The position numbers and the translations under genes were made by a program. From Planktosalinus lacus (lineage in GTDB: Bacteria; Bacteroidota; Bacteroidia; Flavobacteriales; Flavobacteriaceae), in NCBI RefSeq assembly GCF_014640155.1, contig NZ_BMGK01000005.1:1-64000 (forward strand): DNA of 64,000 bases. Direction: 5' to 3'. Shown here one piece after another: positions 26,496 to 36,306 of this stretch. How positions within the stretch are numbered: position 1 is the stretch's first letter; every line of letters begins with the position of its first letter. Below the pieces are notes generated by a model. It did not search any database and had not been told where the DNA came from. It worked only from the letters and a program-made list of their open reading frames with translations.

Positions 26496-27896
26496 TTATT
26501 GGGAAGTATTTCCGTAATTACTTATTAAATTTTGAACCTCAGGCATTTCATAAACTGTGGGAAATAATACTTCAAGTATTAACTTGTATTCCAAATCAAG
26601 TTTTAAAGCATTTTTTAAATGAAAGCTTCCTTTTGTGGTGTCGTTTAGGAAATAATAAAGCCCGCTGAGTCTGTATTCCAATTCGGCATTTTCAGGATAA
26701 AAATCTATAGCTTGAAATAAATTGGTAATAGCTGCTTCAAACTCGCCAAGTTGCATCAAAATATCTGATCTGCTAATCCAGGTTTGCAGTTCATAATTAC
26801 CAAGTTCAATGGTTTTTCTATATCCAATTTCAGCTTCTTCAAAAAGGTTTAAGCGATTATTTATTTTTGCATATCGTTTCCAATAATGCACATTTTCACT
26901 GTCGATATTGATGGCTTTATCAATAAAATAAAGTGCTTTTTGGAAATTATTTTTTTTGATATAAAAATCTGTTATAGCAATCCAGCCTTTATCTAAAAGA
27001 ATGTCTTCATGAACACATTTGTGATAATATTCCAGGGCAAACTCTTCGTTGCCCAATTTTTCGTGACATTTACCAATGCGCAATAGTGCAAATGAAGTGG
27101 GGTCTTCTAAATTTAAGGTAATTGAATAGTTTTCAATGGCTTCATTGTAGCGTTTGAGTTTTTCAAGCACTTTTCCTTTTTCAAGGTAAGCACCCACAAA
27201 TGTGTCATCTGAAATTATTGCAAAATCAAACGCAGCAAGCGCTTTTTTATACTTCTTAAGCAAGAAATATTGTTTACCTACTTGGTGCCAGGCAACTTCA
27301 CAGTAAGGGTTTGAATTGAGATAAATGTTTAGATAATCAATGGCATCTATATGAAGTTCTAAAATTTCATAACAATAGATAACGTTGTAGAGAGAAGAAT
27401 AATCTTCTGGATCTTCCTCTACACATCTCATGAAGTAGTATTTAGCATTTTCATAGTCTTCCAGAAAGAGATATTCCATCCCTATAAGGTTGAGCACATC
27501 AAGCTCATCTTCTGTTATTTCGAGTGCTTTTTCAAGTAAGTTAATCGCTTTTTTATGATCGTCTTTTCTGGAGTAAATATTAGCACGTTGAATGTAAATT
27601 TCTTCGTTTGAGCTTTCAATAACCTGAAGATCGTTTAAAAGTTCTTCAGCTATATCAAGTTTGTTTTCAAAGATATACATTTCCACTTGAAGGAGTTTCA
27701 AGTTTGTGGAAGTAGGATGTTGTTCAAGGCCAAGTTTTGTCGCTTTTTTGGCCAAAGCGATTTTACCATTTTCCATATAATAATTAATAATTTCTTCAAA
27801 TTCTTCAGAGTCGAAGAAAAGAACATTATTGGTTTTTAACATGGATTCAAAACGGGTAAGTGAGAAATTTTTGTCTTCGTTATGGCTTAAATGCAT
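26496..27896 (-). CDS. Tetratricopeptide repeat protein
   Basis: A 466-residue protein with no signal peptide, made of a dozen or so TPR helical pairs (for example NEEIYIQRANIYSRKDDHKKAINLLEKAL-type units, VGAYLEKGKVLEKLKRYNEAIENY and SFALLRIGKCHEKLGNEEFALEYY, each shorter than a full repeat here). It is probably a cytoplasmic scaffold; its partner is unknown. Its promoter lies inside a large inverted repeat. DUF368 copy 1 follows after 32 bases. Confidence 0.9.
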   Translation of the reverse strand: MHLSHNEDKNFSLTRFESMLKTNNVLFFDSEEFEEIINYYMENGKIALAKKATKLGLEQHPTSTNLKLLQVEMYIFENKLDIAEELLNDLQVIESSNEEIYIQRANIYSRKDDHKKAINLLEKALEITEDELDVLNLIGMEYLFLEDYENAKYYFMRCVEEDPEDYSSLYNVIYCYEILELHIDAIDYLNIYLNSNPYCEVAWHQVGKQYFLLKKYKKALAAFDFAIISDDTFVGAYLEKGKVLEKLKRYNEAIENYSITLNLEDPTSFALLRIGKCHEKLGNEEFALEYYHKCVHEDILLDKGWIAITDFYIKKNNFQKALYFIDKAINIDSENVHYWKRYAKINNRLNLFEEAEIGYRKTIELGNYELQTWISRSDILMQLGEFEAAITNLFQAIDFYPENAELEYRLSGLYYFLNDTTKGSFHLKNALKLDLEYKLILEVLFPTVYEMPEVQNLISNYGNTSQ

Positions 27897-27953
27897 AGAC
27901 GTGGATTTATGGGATTTCTTCTTTTAATAAATTTACTAATGTAATTTACTGTT

Positions 27954-27983
27954 CAAAGGTTATGCCCATTATATTGTTAACAA
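27954..27983 (-). promoter_or_regulatory. Promoter of the TPR gene
   Basis: On the minus strand TTG (27981-27983), 19 bases, then AACCTTTG (27954-27961), one mismatch from TAnnTTTG. Confidence 0.55.
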
Positions 27984-28006
27984 AATAATCAACATTATAA
28001 ATGGGC
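27964..28006. repeat. Imperfect 43-base inverted repeat over the TPR promoter
   Basis: GCCCATT (27964-27970) pairs with AATGGGC (28000-28006), with further pairing ATA/TAT and TGTT/AACA inside. It encloses the -33 element. It may act as an operator or end transcripts from the aminotransferase gene. Confidence 0.4.
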
Positions 28007-28040
28007 TAAATAGTTGAAATATAGTTGATTGAGTGTTGTT

Positions 28041-29228
28041 TTATTTTTTTATGTCATTTAATACATCTAAGATAATTTTACATCCTTGTACAATTTCAAC
28101 TTTTGAAATTGTTAGTGGGGGCGTTATTCTGATCGCTTTGCCTTCAAATAAAAGCCAAAAAAGGATCAAGCCTTTGCTTTTACATTCAAGGATTACGCGA
28201 TTTGCGATTTCTTCGTTTTCAAGCATTATGGCAAGCATTAAACCAATGCCTCTGATTTCTTTTATCAATGGATGAACAAGTAGACTTCTAAATAACTTTT
28301 CTTTTTCTAGAGTCTCTTGAACAAGGGAGGTTGTGGTTAACTCCTTTAGGGTAGCCAAAGCAGCAGCAGCAATCACCGGATGGCCCCCAAAAGTTGTAAT
28401 ATGTCCCAACTTTGGATTGTTTTGCAGTAATTTCATTTTTTCGAATGAAGATACAAAAGCACCCACAGGCATTCCGCCTGCCATTCCTTTACCGATGACC
28501 AATATATCAGGAATACAATTGAAATTTTCAAACCCAAAAAGTTTTCCGGTGCGACCAAATCCCGGTTGAATTTCATCTAGTATAAGTTGTGCTCCGGTTT
28601 CATCACAGCGTTTTCTAACTTTTTGCAGAAAATTGTCATTTGGCAAAATAAAACCTGCACCTCCTTGAATGGTTTCTAAAACCACACCGGCAGTTTGATC
28701 AGTGATTTTTTCAAGGTCATTTTCATTGTTGAAAGTAATGTGATTCACCCCAGGCATTAATGGTCTGAAAGCACTTTTACGTTCTTCAAAGCCCATTATG
28801 CTTAATGAGCCTAATGTGTTACCGTGGTAGGCGTTTTTAGCGCTTATGATCTGAGCTCTGGCAGTGATGCGTTTTGCCAATTTAATAGCGCCTTCTATCG
28901 CTTCAGTGCCGCTGTTTGTAAGATAGGTGACCGAAAGGCTTTCAGGTAAATGTTTGGCCAGTAATGAGGTGAAATCAACAGCCGGTTTTTGAATATATTC
29001 CCCATACACCATAACATGTAAATACTCATCTGCTTGTTTTTTTATGGCTTCAACCACCGCCGGATGAGAATGACCCAATGTACAAGCGGAAACTCCTGCT
29101 ACAAAATCCAAATGTGGTTTTCCTTCAGAATCAAAAATATAGGAACCTTTTGCATGGCTTATCTCCATGGCAAGTGGGTGTGAAGTAGTTTGTGCCTGGT
29201 GTAAAAAAAACTGATCTTTTATTCCCAT
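28041..29228 (-). CDS. Class III pyridoxal-phosphate aminotransferase (acetylornithine aminotransferase-like)
   Basis: A 395-residue transaminase of the omega-amino acid class. The glycine-rich phosphate-binding region is YLTNSGTEAIEGAIKLAKR. ILDEIQPGFGRTGKLFGFE contains the cofactor-stacking Asp, and the Schiff-base lysine is in DILVIGKGMAGGMPVGAF. Closest in appearance to acetylornithine and related aminotransferases, but no arginine genes lie nearby, so the substrate is left open. It is 12 bases after the OstA-like gene. Confidence 0.9.
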   Translation of the reverse strand: MGIKDQFFLHQAQTTSHPLAMEISHAKGSYIFDSEGKPHLDFVAGVSACTLGHSHPAVVEAIKKQADEYLHVMVYGEYIQKPAVDFTSLLAKHLPESLSVTYLTNSGTEAIEGAIKLAKRITARAQIISAKNAYHGNTLGSLSIMGFEERKSAFRPLMPGVNHITFNNENDLEKITDQTAGVVLETIQGGAGFILPNDNFLQKVRKRCDETGAQLILDEIQPGFGRTGKLFGFENFNCIPDILVIGKGMAGGMPVGAFVSSFEKMKLLQNNPKLGHITTFGGHPVIAAAALATLKELTTTSLVQETLEKEKLFRSLLVHPLIKEIRGIGLMLAIMLENEEIANRVILECKSKGLILFWLLFEGKAIRITPPLTISKVEIVQGCKIILDVLNDIKK

Positions 29229-29240
29229 TGAGAACCAATT

Positions 29241-30974
29241 TTAATATTCATTTCCATCCTCATTTTTTTTGTTGCGATCTTCATCTTCTTCACTTAGAGG
29301 CTTAAACCCTTCAGGGTCATTTTTCAAATCTTTTGGTTCAAGACTTGAGGCTTTGGGAATTTTTAAATTTTCATCAGGTTTTTCATCAAAAAAATCCTCC
29401 TCTAATTTTGGAAGCGGAATTCCTGATATTTTTGGAAGCTTTGGAATAGGTTTTCCTTTAAATAAGTCATTTTTAGAAAGTAGACGCTCGTCACCTCTCC
29501 AGATAAAGCCCCTTAAAATACGTGCGTTTTCGGGAAACTCTGATTCCGGATGAAGTTTTCCCTCGGCTTGCCTTATAAATCGTATGGTTTCTATTTCTTG
29601 TTCGCTAAGTGTGATTTGAATTGAACTAGCTCTTGAATGATTGATACCCACTAATTCATCATTTTCATTTCGGGTATAGAAAATCACTTCGGCATTTCTG
29701 TTTATGTTTATAGTATCTAATTCATTTTCAGTAAATAAACCAATCAATTTTTCTCCTTTTACCTGATTGAAACCGGCACTGTCTTTTTGAATCAAAAAAG
29801 CGTTGTTATGGACTTTTAGGGTGTCTAGTTTTTCAGTTTCAGTATTTGATAATAAAATGATAGTGTCACCGGTCATTTGACTTTCACCATTCCACATTAT
29901 TGGATTTCTCAGCATTTTTGTGATCCCGGTTTTTTCGTCACTATAAATACTGTCAGACTTTCCGCTCATATCACTTTTAAAAATCCTGGCTTCATAAAAT
30001 CCTTTCAATATGCGATGGTCTGCTTTTCCTGTAATTCTAAGTGTATCGGCGTGCATATAAATTGAATCTCCATCTCTAACAGTAATTGCGACTGCCCGTT
30101 TGGTTATAAATACAGAATCTTTATCCCTAAATACTTCAGCATAGTGGCCTTTGACAATACTATTATTTAAGGTGTCTATAACTTTTATATTGTTTGTTGC
30201 CGAAGCGAAGTTTTTCTGTCTGTCAAAATTGAGACTGTCACCCAAAATTGTTCTGCTTTCATAATCTATTTTAGCATTTTGCATAAAATACCCTTTGTCA
30301 TTCCTTGTGTCATAAAAACCACGTTCACAGTATATATCACTAGTTTCCCCTGTTATTGTTGAAGGTCCGTAAAGATAAGCGTGACCGGTTTCACTGTAAA
30401 AATCCAATTGATTTGTGTTAATTATATAATCAGGGTTGGTAACGACCACGTTTGATAGAAACTGATAGCGTTTAGTTTCGGCAAAATAACGTCCAATATT
30501 GCTTGTCAATGTACTGGAAGTATCAACTACTTTTCCGCCACTTCTATAAAAACCTTGCTGTTTGTTTCTGTCAAAATAAAGCGTGTCAGTAGAAAGGGTG
30601 GTATTGGGTTCTTTTAGGATAACATTGCCACTTGCAAAAGCAAATTTGGTATTGCCGTTGTATTCTGCATATTTACTGGTAAGGGTCATTGTATCGCCTT
30701 GTGTGATACGTACATTGCCATATCCTTTTACAAAATTATCTTTGTTATACATATATGCCTGATCACACCACATTTCGACTCCTTCATGAACAATATAGAC
30801 TTGCTCATTGGCTTCACGTGTCCAAATAGCAGCATCTGGTACATCTGGTCTAATTTCCAAAAAACCAGATTGAACAACAACTTTTTGAGGTTCTTGAGCG
30901 TTCAAAAGGGAGCTGAAAATCGCTAATTGAAAAGCAATTAATACCGTTTTTGTGATTCGGTTTCTAGCATTCAT
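29241..30974 (-). CDS. OstA/LptA-like periplasmic protein (LPS transport)
   Basis: A 577-residue protein with a signal peptide (residues 1-26, ending LLNAQ). The body is a long beta-jellyroll of OstA type with repeated short strands such as GNVILKEPNTTLSTDTLYFDR and GYGNVRITQGDTMTLTSKYAEY (partial). Much longer than proteobacterial LptA (about 185), which is usual for Bacteroidetes OstA-like proteins. The last 100 residues are Pro-, Lys- and Asp/Glu-rich and look disordered. The probable role is carrying LPS across the periplasm; direct evidence is lacking. 23 bases after purA. Confidence 0.88.
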   Translation of the reverse strand: MNARNRITKTVLIAFQLAIFSSLLNAQEPQKVVVQSGFLEIRPDVPDAAIWTREANEQVYIVHEGVEMWCDQAYMYNKDNFVKGYGNVRITQGDTMTLTSKYAEYNGNTKFAFASGNVILKEPNTTLSTDTLYFDRNKQQGFYRSGGKVVDTSSTLTSNIGRYFAETKRYQFLSNVVVTNPDYIINTNQLDFYSETGHAYLYGPSTITGETSDIYCERGFYDTRNDKGYFMQNAKIDYESRTILGDSLNFDRQKNFASATNNIKVIDTLNNSIVKGHYAEVFRDKDSVFITKRAVAITVRDGDSIYMHADTLRITGKADHRILKGFYEARIFKSDMSGKSDSIYSDEKTGITKMLRNPIMWNGESQMTGDTIILLSNTETEKLDTLKVHNNAFLIQKDSAGFNQVKGEKLIGLFTENELDTININRNAEVIFYTRNENDELVGINHSRASSIQITLSEQEIETIRFIRQAEGKLHPESEFPENARILRGFIWRGDERLLSKNDLFKGKPIPKLPKISGIPLPKLEEDFFDEKPDENLKIPKASSLEPKDLKNDPEGFKPLSEEDEDRNKKNEDGNEY

Positions 30975-30997
30975 CAGCAGACTATGTGTTTTAATTT

Positions 30998-32269
30998 CTA
31001 TCGATGGATGGTTTGTGTCCTGTCTGGACCCACAGACACCAGTTTAATTGGAACTTCCAACTCTCCTTCAAGAAAATCGATGTAATCATTCAATTCTTTT
31101 GGGAATTTATCGGTTTCTTTGATTTTGGTTAGATCTTCTTTCCATCCTTTCATTTCTTTGTAAAGGGGCGTAATAAATTCTGGTTCTATATTAAAAGGCA
31201 AGTGTTCTATTTTTTTACCATTGTATTGATAAGCGGTACAAACTTTTAAGGTCTCAAACCCACTTAAAACATCACTTTTCATCATCATTAACTGGGTTAC
31301 GCCATTGATAGCAACGGCATATTTTAATGCTACCAGGTCTAACCAGCCACATCTTCGGGGTCTTCCTGTTACGGCACCAAATTCATTCCCAATTCTGGCC
31401 ATTTTGTCTCCAACCTCATCAAAAAGTTCGGTGGGAAATGGCCCGCTTCCTACTCTTGTGGTGTAAGCTTTGAATATTCCATAGACTTCTTTCACTTTAT
31501 TTGGAGCAACTCCAAGACCGGTACATGCCCCTGCTGCGGTTGTGTTTGATGAAGTTACAAATGGGTAGGTTCCAAAATCAATGTCTAATAACGAGCCTTG
31601 TGCGCCTTCGGCAAGAATAGATTTACCTTCTTTTTGTGCCTGGTGTATATATTCTTCACTGTCAATGAAAGTGAGTGTTTTTAAAGTTTTGACTGCTTCA
31701 AAAAACTCTTCCTCCATTTCTTCAAGATCAAACTGTACATCAACATCATAAAAATCAATTAGTCCGAGGTGTTTTTCAGCAAGTGCTCTGTATCTCGTTT
31801 CCCAATTTGGCATTTCAAGGTCACCTAGTCGCAAACCGTTTCTGCCTGTTTTGTCCATGTAAGTAGGACCAATGCCTTTCAATGTGGACCCAATTTTTGC
31901 TTTTCCTTTTGAGGCTTCTGAAGCTGCATCAAGAAGTCGATGAGTGGGAAGTATGACGTGTGCTTTTCGCGAAAGCAAAAGTTTACTTTTGTAATCGATG
32001 TTGAATTTATCCAGTCCTTCCAGTTCTTTGACAAACACAACAGGGTCAATAACCACTCCATTTCCAACAAGGTTGATGGTTGTTTTATGAAAAATACCGG
32101 AAGGGATTGTTCTCAAAACGTGCTTAATTCCATCAAACTCGAGAGTGTGACCGGCATTGGGTCCACCCTGAAAACGGGCGACAATGTCATAATTTTGAGT
32201 TAAAACATCAACTATTTTTCCTTTTCCTTCGTCTCCCCATTGCAGACCAAGTAGTAAATCTACTGCCAT
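30998..32269 (-). CDS. purA: Adenylosuccinate synthase
   Basis: Joins IMP and aspartate with GTP in AMP synthesis. The start MAVDLLLGLQWGDEGKGKIVD holds the GTP-binding loop with catalytic Asp, GGPNAGHTLEF carries the catalytic His, and GPTYMDKTGRNG, EGAQGSLLDIDFGTYPFVTSSNTTA and GRPRRCGWLDLVALKYA are all present. The 423 residues match the family. It lies 10 bases after fur. Confidence 0.98.
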   Translation of the reverse strand: MAVDLLLGLQWGDEGKGKIVDVLTQNYDIVARFQGGPNAGHTLEFDGIKHVLRTIPSGIFHKTTINLVGNGVVIDPVVFVKELEGLDKFNIDYKSKLLLSRKAHVILPTHRLLDAASEASKGKAKIGSTLKGIGPTYMDKTGRNGLRLGDLEMPNWETRYRALAEKHLGLIDFYDVDVQFDLEEMEEEFFEAVKTLKTLTFIDSEEYIHQAQKEGKSILAEGAQGSLLDIDFGTYPFVTSSNTTAAGACTGLGVAPNKVKEVYGIFKAYTTRVGSGPFPTELFDEVGDKMARIGNEFGAVTGRPRRCGWLDLVALKYAVAINGVTQLMMMKSDVLSGFETLKVCTAYQYNGKKIEHLPFNIEPEFITPLYKEMKGWKEDLTKIKETDKFPKELNDYIDFLEGELEVPIKLVSVGPDRTQTIHR

Positions 32270-32279
32270 TGTTTTTGTG

Positions 32280-32738
32280 TTATTCGGTTGATTTTTTGTT
32301 TCCGTAAAAATAAAGTGAGTGATTTGTTATTTCGATGTCAAAAACTTCTTCGATGGTTTGTTTTATAGATTGGATTCGCGGGTCACAAAATTCAATTACT
32401 TCACCTGTATCAGTTAAAATGACATGATCGTGTTGTTTGTCAAAATATGATTTTTCATAATGGGCTTGGTTTTTTCCAAACTGATGTTTTCTTACCAAGC
32501 CACATTCAAGAAGTAATTCTATCGTGTTGTAAAGTGTTGCACGACTCACGCGGTATTTTTTATTTTTCATTTTGATATAAAGTGATTCAATATCAAAATG
32601 TTCAGTACTGTCGTATATTTCTTGCAGGATAGCAAAGCGTTCAGGGGTTTTCCGATGCCCTTTTTCTTCTAAAAATGCTGTAAATACATTTTTTACTATG
32701 GTCTGATTGTTTACGGTATTTTTTTTTGTGTCTGTCAT
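32280..32738 (-). CDS. Fur-family transcriptional regulator
   Basis: A 152-residue winged-helix repressor controlled by metal ions, possibly iron, zinc or peroxide. The DNA-binding helix is in [18 protein letters not shown], and the metal-sensing block is [25 protein letters not shown]. The CxxC pair that binds structural zinc in E. coli Fur is replaced by T-D-T, and no second CxxC is seen at the C-terminus. I start at ATG 32738; an in-frame TTG lies 12 bases upstream. It sits between relA/spoT and purA. Confidence 0.92.
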   Translation of the reverse strand: MTDTKKNTVNNQTIVKNVFTAFLEEKGHRKTPERFAILQEIYDSTEHFDIESLYIKMKNKKYRVSRATLYNTIELLLECGLVRKHQFGKNQAHYEKSYFDKQHDHVILTDTGEVIEFCDPRIQSIKQTIEEVFDIEITNHSLYFYGNKKSTE

Positions 32739-32746
32739 TTTCAGGT

Positions 32747-32764
32747 GCAAATTTACGCAAATTT
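32747..32764 (-). promoter_or_regulatory. Tandem repeats and -7 element between spoT and fur
   Basis: Two copies of AAATTTGC (minus strand) lie 10 bases apart, one helical turn. The one nearer fur is part of TAAATTTG (32748-32755), a perfect -7 element. This may be an internal promoter with operator sites for autoregulation. Confidence 0.3.
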
Positions 32765-34971
32765 TAGACTCTGGTTACTTTATCAATACCATTAATTTTT
32801 TTGATTTTAGTAATCACTTCATTAAGGATATTTTTGTTTTTTACAATCACAATGATTTTTCCGGTAAACACTCCGTCATCGCTCTCAAAGCTAAGGCTTT
32901 TAATGTCTATATTCATATGATTTGAAATCACTTTAGTAACTGAATTGACAAGCCCAAGGTTATCTATACCTGTAATTTTCAATTGTGCTCTAAAATCTTG
33001 TTGTGAAGAATCTATCCATTTAGCCTGAATGATCCGGTAGGTAAAGTTACTTTGAAGTTGCAGAGCATTTGGACAGGTGTTTTTGTGAACTTTGATACCG
33101 TCGTTAACGGTTATAAAACCAAAGACTTCATCACCGGGAATGGGATTGCAACAAATTGCTAATGTGTAGTCAAGTTTTTCTTCTTCTTTGCCAAATACAA
33201 GTTGGTCATATTTTACGGTAATTTCATCTTTTTGAATTTCTTCAGGTTTGGGTTGCTTTCGAATTCTGTTTTTAAAGAACCCTAAAAAAGCATTACTTCT
33301 AGAAGCAGCAAAATTTCTCAATTGTTGATTGTCGATAATTCCATTACCGGCTCTGTAAAACAAATCCTGACTAGTTTTAAGCTTGAAAAAGCTAACGAGC
33401 TGATTGATTGTTTTTTCGTCGAGTGTAATTTTTAATGACTTCAGTTTTCTAGCAAGCATTTGCTTTCCATCTTCAGCAATTTTTTTGTTTTCTTCTCGCA
33501 GTGAAGATTTTATTTTTGATTTTGCTTTTCCGGTAGTGGTGTAGTCAAGCCAGTTAGAGTTGGGTTTTGCATTTTCTGATGTAATAACTTCAACCTGATC
33601 ACCACTTTTCAATTCGGTGCTCAGTGGAACAAGTTTTCCATTTACTTTGGTGCCCCTTGTTTTAGAACCCACTTCTGTATGGATTGTAAAGGCAAAGTCC
33701 AGTGCTGTTGCTCCTTTTGGAAGGGAAATTAAATCACCGTTTGGTGTAAATACAAAAATTTCTTTAGAGTATAAATTGAGTTTGAATTGTTCAACAAAGT
33801 CAACAGCATTGGTTTCTGAACTTTCCAGTGCTTCTTGCAGCCTGTTAAGCCATAGTTCCAGATTTTGATCTTCTTGTTCGTCTTTATTTTTGTATTTATA
33901 ATGAGCTGCAAATCCTTTTTCTGCGATTTCATTCATTCGTTCACTTCTTATTTGAACTTCCACCCAACGGCCTTTAGGCCCCATTACAGTTATATGTAAA
34001 GCTTCATAGCCAGTAGACTTCGGTGAAGAAATCCAGTCGCGCAATCGTGTGGGATTAGGCCTGAAGTGGTCTGTTACAATCGAATAAATTTTCCAAGCAA
34101 GAAATTTCTCCTGAGAGATATCACTTTTGTAAATAATTCGTACAGCAAACTTATCAAACACCTCTTCATAAGAAACATTTTGTTTAAGCATTTTGCGTCT
34201 AATGGAAAAAATTGATTTTGGACGGCCTTTTATTTCATACTCTAAACTTTCTTTGTCAAGTGAGGTTTTTATGATATCGTTGAATTCTTTAATGTACTTA
34301 TCTTGCTCTTCTTTACTTTCTTTAATTTTCAAAAGGATGTCATTGTAAACTTCAGGTTCGGTATATTTTAGACCTAAATCTTCAAGTTCTGTCTTGATGT
34401 TGTAAAGCCCAATTCTGTGTGCAAGGGGGGCATAGATGTAAAGTGTTTCTGATGCAATTTTGACTTGTTTATCCCTTCGCATAGACTCCATGGTTTGCAT
34501 ATTGTGGAGACGATCTGCGATTTTTATGATGATTACCCTAACATCCTCATTAAGAGTGAGTAACATTTTTCTGAAGTTTTCAGCTTGTAAAGAGACATCT
34601 CTTTCTGATTCTATAGCAGAAATTTTTGTAAGTCCGTCTACAATTTTTGCAACAGTTGTTCCAAAAAGTTGTTCGATATCGTTGAGAGTGTAGGCGGTGT
34701 CTTCAACTACATCGTGTAAAAGTGCCGCTGCAATTGAAGTAGCGTCCAATCCAATTTCAGAAGCTACAATTTTAGCAACTGCAATAGGATGAAAAATATA
34801 AGCTTCACCTGATTTTCGGCGTTGTTCTTTATGAGCATCCACAGCAACGTCAAAGGCTTTTCGAATCAGTTTTTTATCCTCAGGAGTAAGAGTACGGTAA
34901 CTGATTTTTAAAAGCTCTTTATATTGCTTTGCAATTTCTTTACTTTCTTTATATAAAACCTCTTGCGTCAT
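32764..34971 (-). CDS. relA/spoT: Bifunctional (p)ppGpp synthetase/hydrolase
   Basis: Makes and destroys the alarmone (p)ppGpp. The 735 residues hold, in order, an HD hydrolase domain with intact His61 and His86-Asp87 ([12 protein letters not shown]); a synthetase domain at about 240-350 ([13 protein letters not shown], then [13 protein letters not shown]); a TGS domain at about 395-460 ([21 protein letters not shown]); a helical and conserved-cysteine region ([14 protein letters not shown]); and a C-terminal ACT domain. The intact HD suggests both activities. It leads the run of genes down to DUF349. Confidence 0.96.
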   Translation of the reverse strand: MTQEVLYKESKEIAKQYKELLKISYRTLTPEDKKLIRKAFDVAVDAHKEQRRKSGEAYIFHPIAVAKIVASEIGLDATSIAAALLHDVVEDTAYTLNDIEQLFGTTVAKIVDGLTKISAIESERDVSLQAENFRKMLLTLNEDVRVIIIKIADRLHNMQTMESMRRDKQVKIASETLYIYAPLAHRIGLYNIKTELEDLGLKYTEPEVYNDILLKIKESKEEQDKYIKEFNDIIKTSLDKESLEYEIKGRPKSIFSIRRKMLKQNVSYEEVFDKFAVRIIYKSDISQEKFLAWKIYSIVTDHFRPNPTRLRDWISSPKSTGYEALHITVMGPKGRWVEVQIRSERMNEIAEKGFAAHYKYKNKDEQEDQNLELWLNRLQEALESSETNAVDFVEQFKLNLYSKEIFVFTPNGDLISLPKGATALDFAFTIHTEVGSKTRGTKVNGKLVPLSTELKSGDQVEVITSENAKPNSNWLDYTTTGKAKSKIKSSLREENKKIAEDGKQMLARKLKSLKITLDEKTINQLVSFFKLKTSQDLFYRAGNGIIDNQQLRNFAASRSNAFLGFFKNRIRKQPKPEEIQKDEITVKYDQLVFGKEEEKLDYTLAICCNPIPGDEVFGFITVNDGIKVHKNTCPNALQLQSNFTYRIIQAKWIDSSQQDFRAQLKITGIDNLGLVNSVTKVISNHMNIDIKSLSFESDDGVFTGKIIVIVKNKNILNEVITKIKKINGIDKVTRV

Positions 34972-35012
34972 AACCTAAAAGTACAATTAAGTTTTATAAG
35001 ATACAACAAATT

Positions 35013-36245
35013 TTATGCCTTTAAATTGTTGTAACGTTGCAATAGAGTGGGGTGTGAATAATGAATAAACACATAAAATGGATGAGGGGTGAGGTTACTC
35101 AGATTGTTTTTTGACAGTTTTTTTAATGATGAAATTAACGGTTGAGCTGCAAAGGTAGCTTTTGCAAAATTATCTGCCTGATATTCAAATACTCTGGATA
35201 AATAATTCATCACCAATCCGGTAATTGTAGATATGGGACTGTATAAAATAAAAAAAGCAATCAACCCAATATGAAAGGAAGGTATTTCTACACCCAATGC
35301 CTGCGAAAGCAACGGACTACCTACAAAAAGAGACAATAACCAAAGCGTTAAACCGGTTAGCACCACACTACTCACAAGATTAATAATGATGTGGTTGCGT
35401 TTGTAATGCCCCACTTCGTGTGCAAGAACAGCTACTATTTCATCTTCATTGAGATCTTTGATTAGTGTGTCATATAGTGTTATTCTTTTTTCTTTTCCAA
35501 AGCCAGAAAAGTATGCATTGGCCTTTGTACTCCGTTTTGAACCATCAATTATAAATATATTGTCAAGTTTAAATCCTACTTTTTTTGCATACCCCTCAAT
35601 TTTTTCTCTTAAACTTCCTTCTTCTAAAGGAGTTTGTTTGTTAAACAATGGCACGATAAGTCTTGCATAGAACATGTTAATAAAAATAGAAAAGACTGTA
35701 ATTATTAACCATCCATAGAGCCAAAAATTTGAGCCAGTAGTTTCATAAAACCAAATAATAAGTGCTAATAGTCCACCACCAACAACGGCTGTGAGTAGCC
35801 ATCCTTTAATTTTATCAATAAAGAATAATTTTTTGGTACTTTTATTAAACCCGAATTTCTCTTCAATCACAAAAGTGTCATAATAAGAAAAAGGTGTTGA
35901 AATTAGATCGGAGGCATAAAAGAGTATTCCAAAAAATATTAACGCAACTACTATATTGTTGTTTGAGAATTCCCGGGCAAAATCATCTACAAAGGCAAAG
36001 CCATCCAAAAAGAAAAATAAAAGGGTAATAATAAACATCACTGACGAACTCAGTAAACCAAATTTGTAATTTACTTTTTTATACTGTTGTGATTTTTCAT
36101 ATTCGTCTTCGTCATAAACATCTTTCAATTCATCAGGGATGGACTTGTCAAAATTTTTGGCATTGAGATGACTCAACCATTTATCAGCAAAGAAGCTAAG
36201 AGCGAGTATTCCAATTATGATGTAAAAAAGAGTGTTTGCTTCCAT
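35013..36245 (-). CDS. M48-family membrane metallopeptidase (Ste24/CAAX protease-like)
   Basis: A 410-residue zinc protease embedded in the inner membrane, with about seven helices. The zinc motif is HEVGH (residues 276-280) in IVAVLAHEVGHYKRNH; the third ligand is the Glu in RVFEYQADNFA. It matches the Ste24 branch of M48. In bacteria such enzymes take part in membrane-protein quality control; the natural substrate is not known. It lies 41 bases before spoT. Confidence 0.93.
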   Translation of the reverse strand: MEANTLFYIIIGILALSFFADKWLSHLNAKNFDKSIPDELKDVYDEDEYEKSQQYKKVNYKFGLLSSSVMFIITLLFFFLDGFAFVDDFAREFSNNNIVVALIFFGILFYASDLISTPFSYYDTFVIEEKFGFNKSTKKLFFIDKIKGWLLTAVVGGGLLALIIWFYETTGSNFWLYGWLIITVFSIFINMFYARLIVPLFNKQTPLEEGSLREKIEGYAKKVGFKLDNIFIIDGSKRSTKANAYFSGFGKEKRITLYDTLIKDLNEDEIVAVLAHEVGHYKRNHIIINLVSSVVLTGLTLWLLSLFVGSPLLSQALGVEIPSFHIGLIAFFILYSPISTITGLVMNYLSRVFEYQADNFAKATFAAQPLISSLKKLSKNNLSNLTPHPFYVFIHYSHPTLLQRYNNLKA

Positions 36246-36306
36246 TGATAGAAATTAATAGTTCCAAATTCTTGTTGGAAAATTTGAGTGGATTGGGAAT
36301 TGTGTT

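Noticed and set aside
26129-26668. 179-codon plus-strand frame opposite the DUF368 and TPR genes
   Set aside because: It spans two real genes and their junction and has no recognisable motif.
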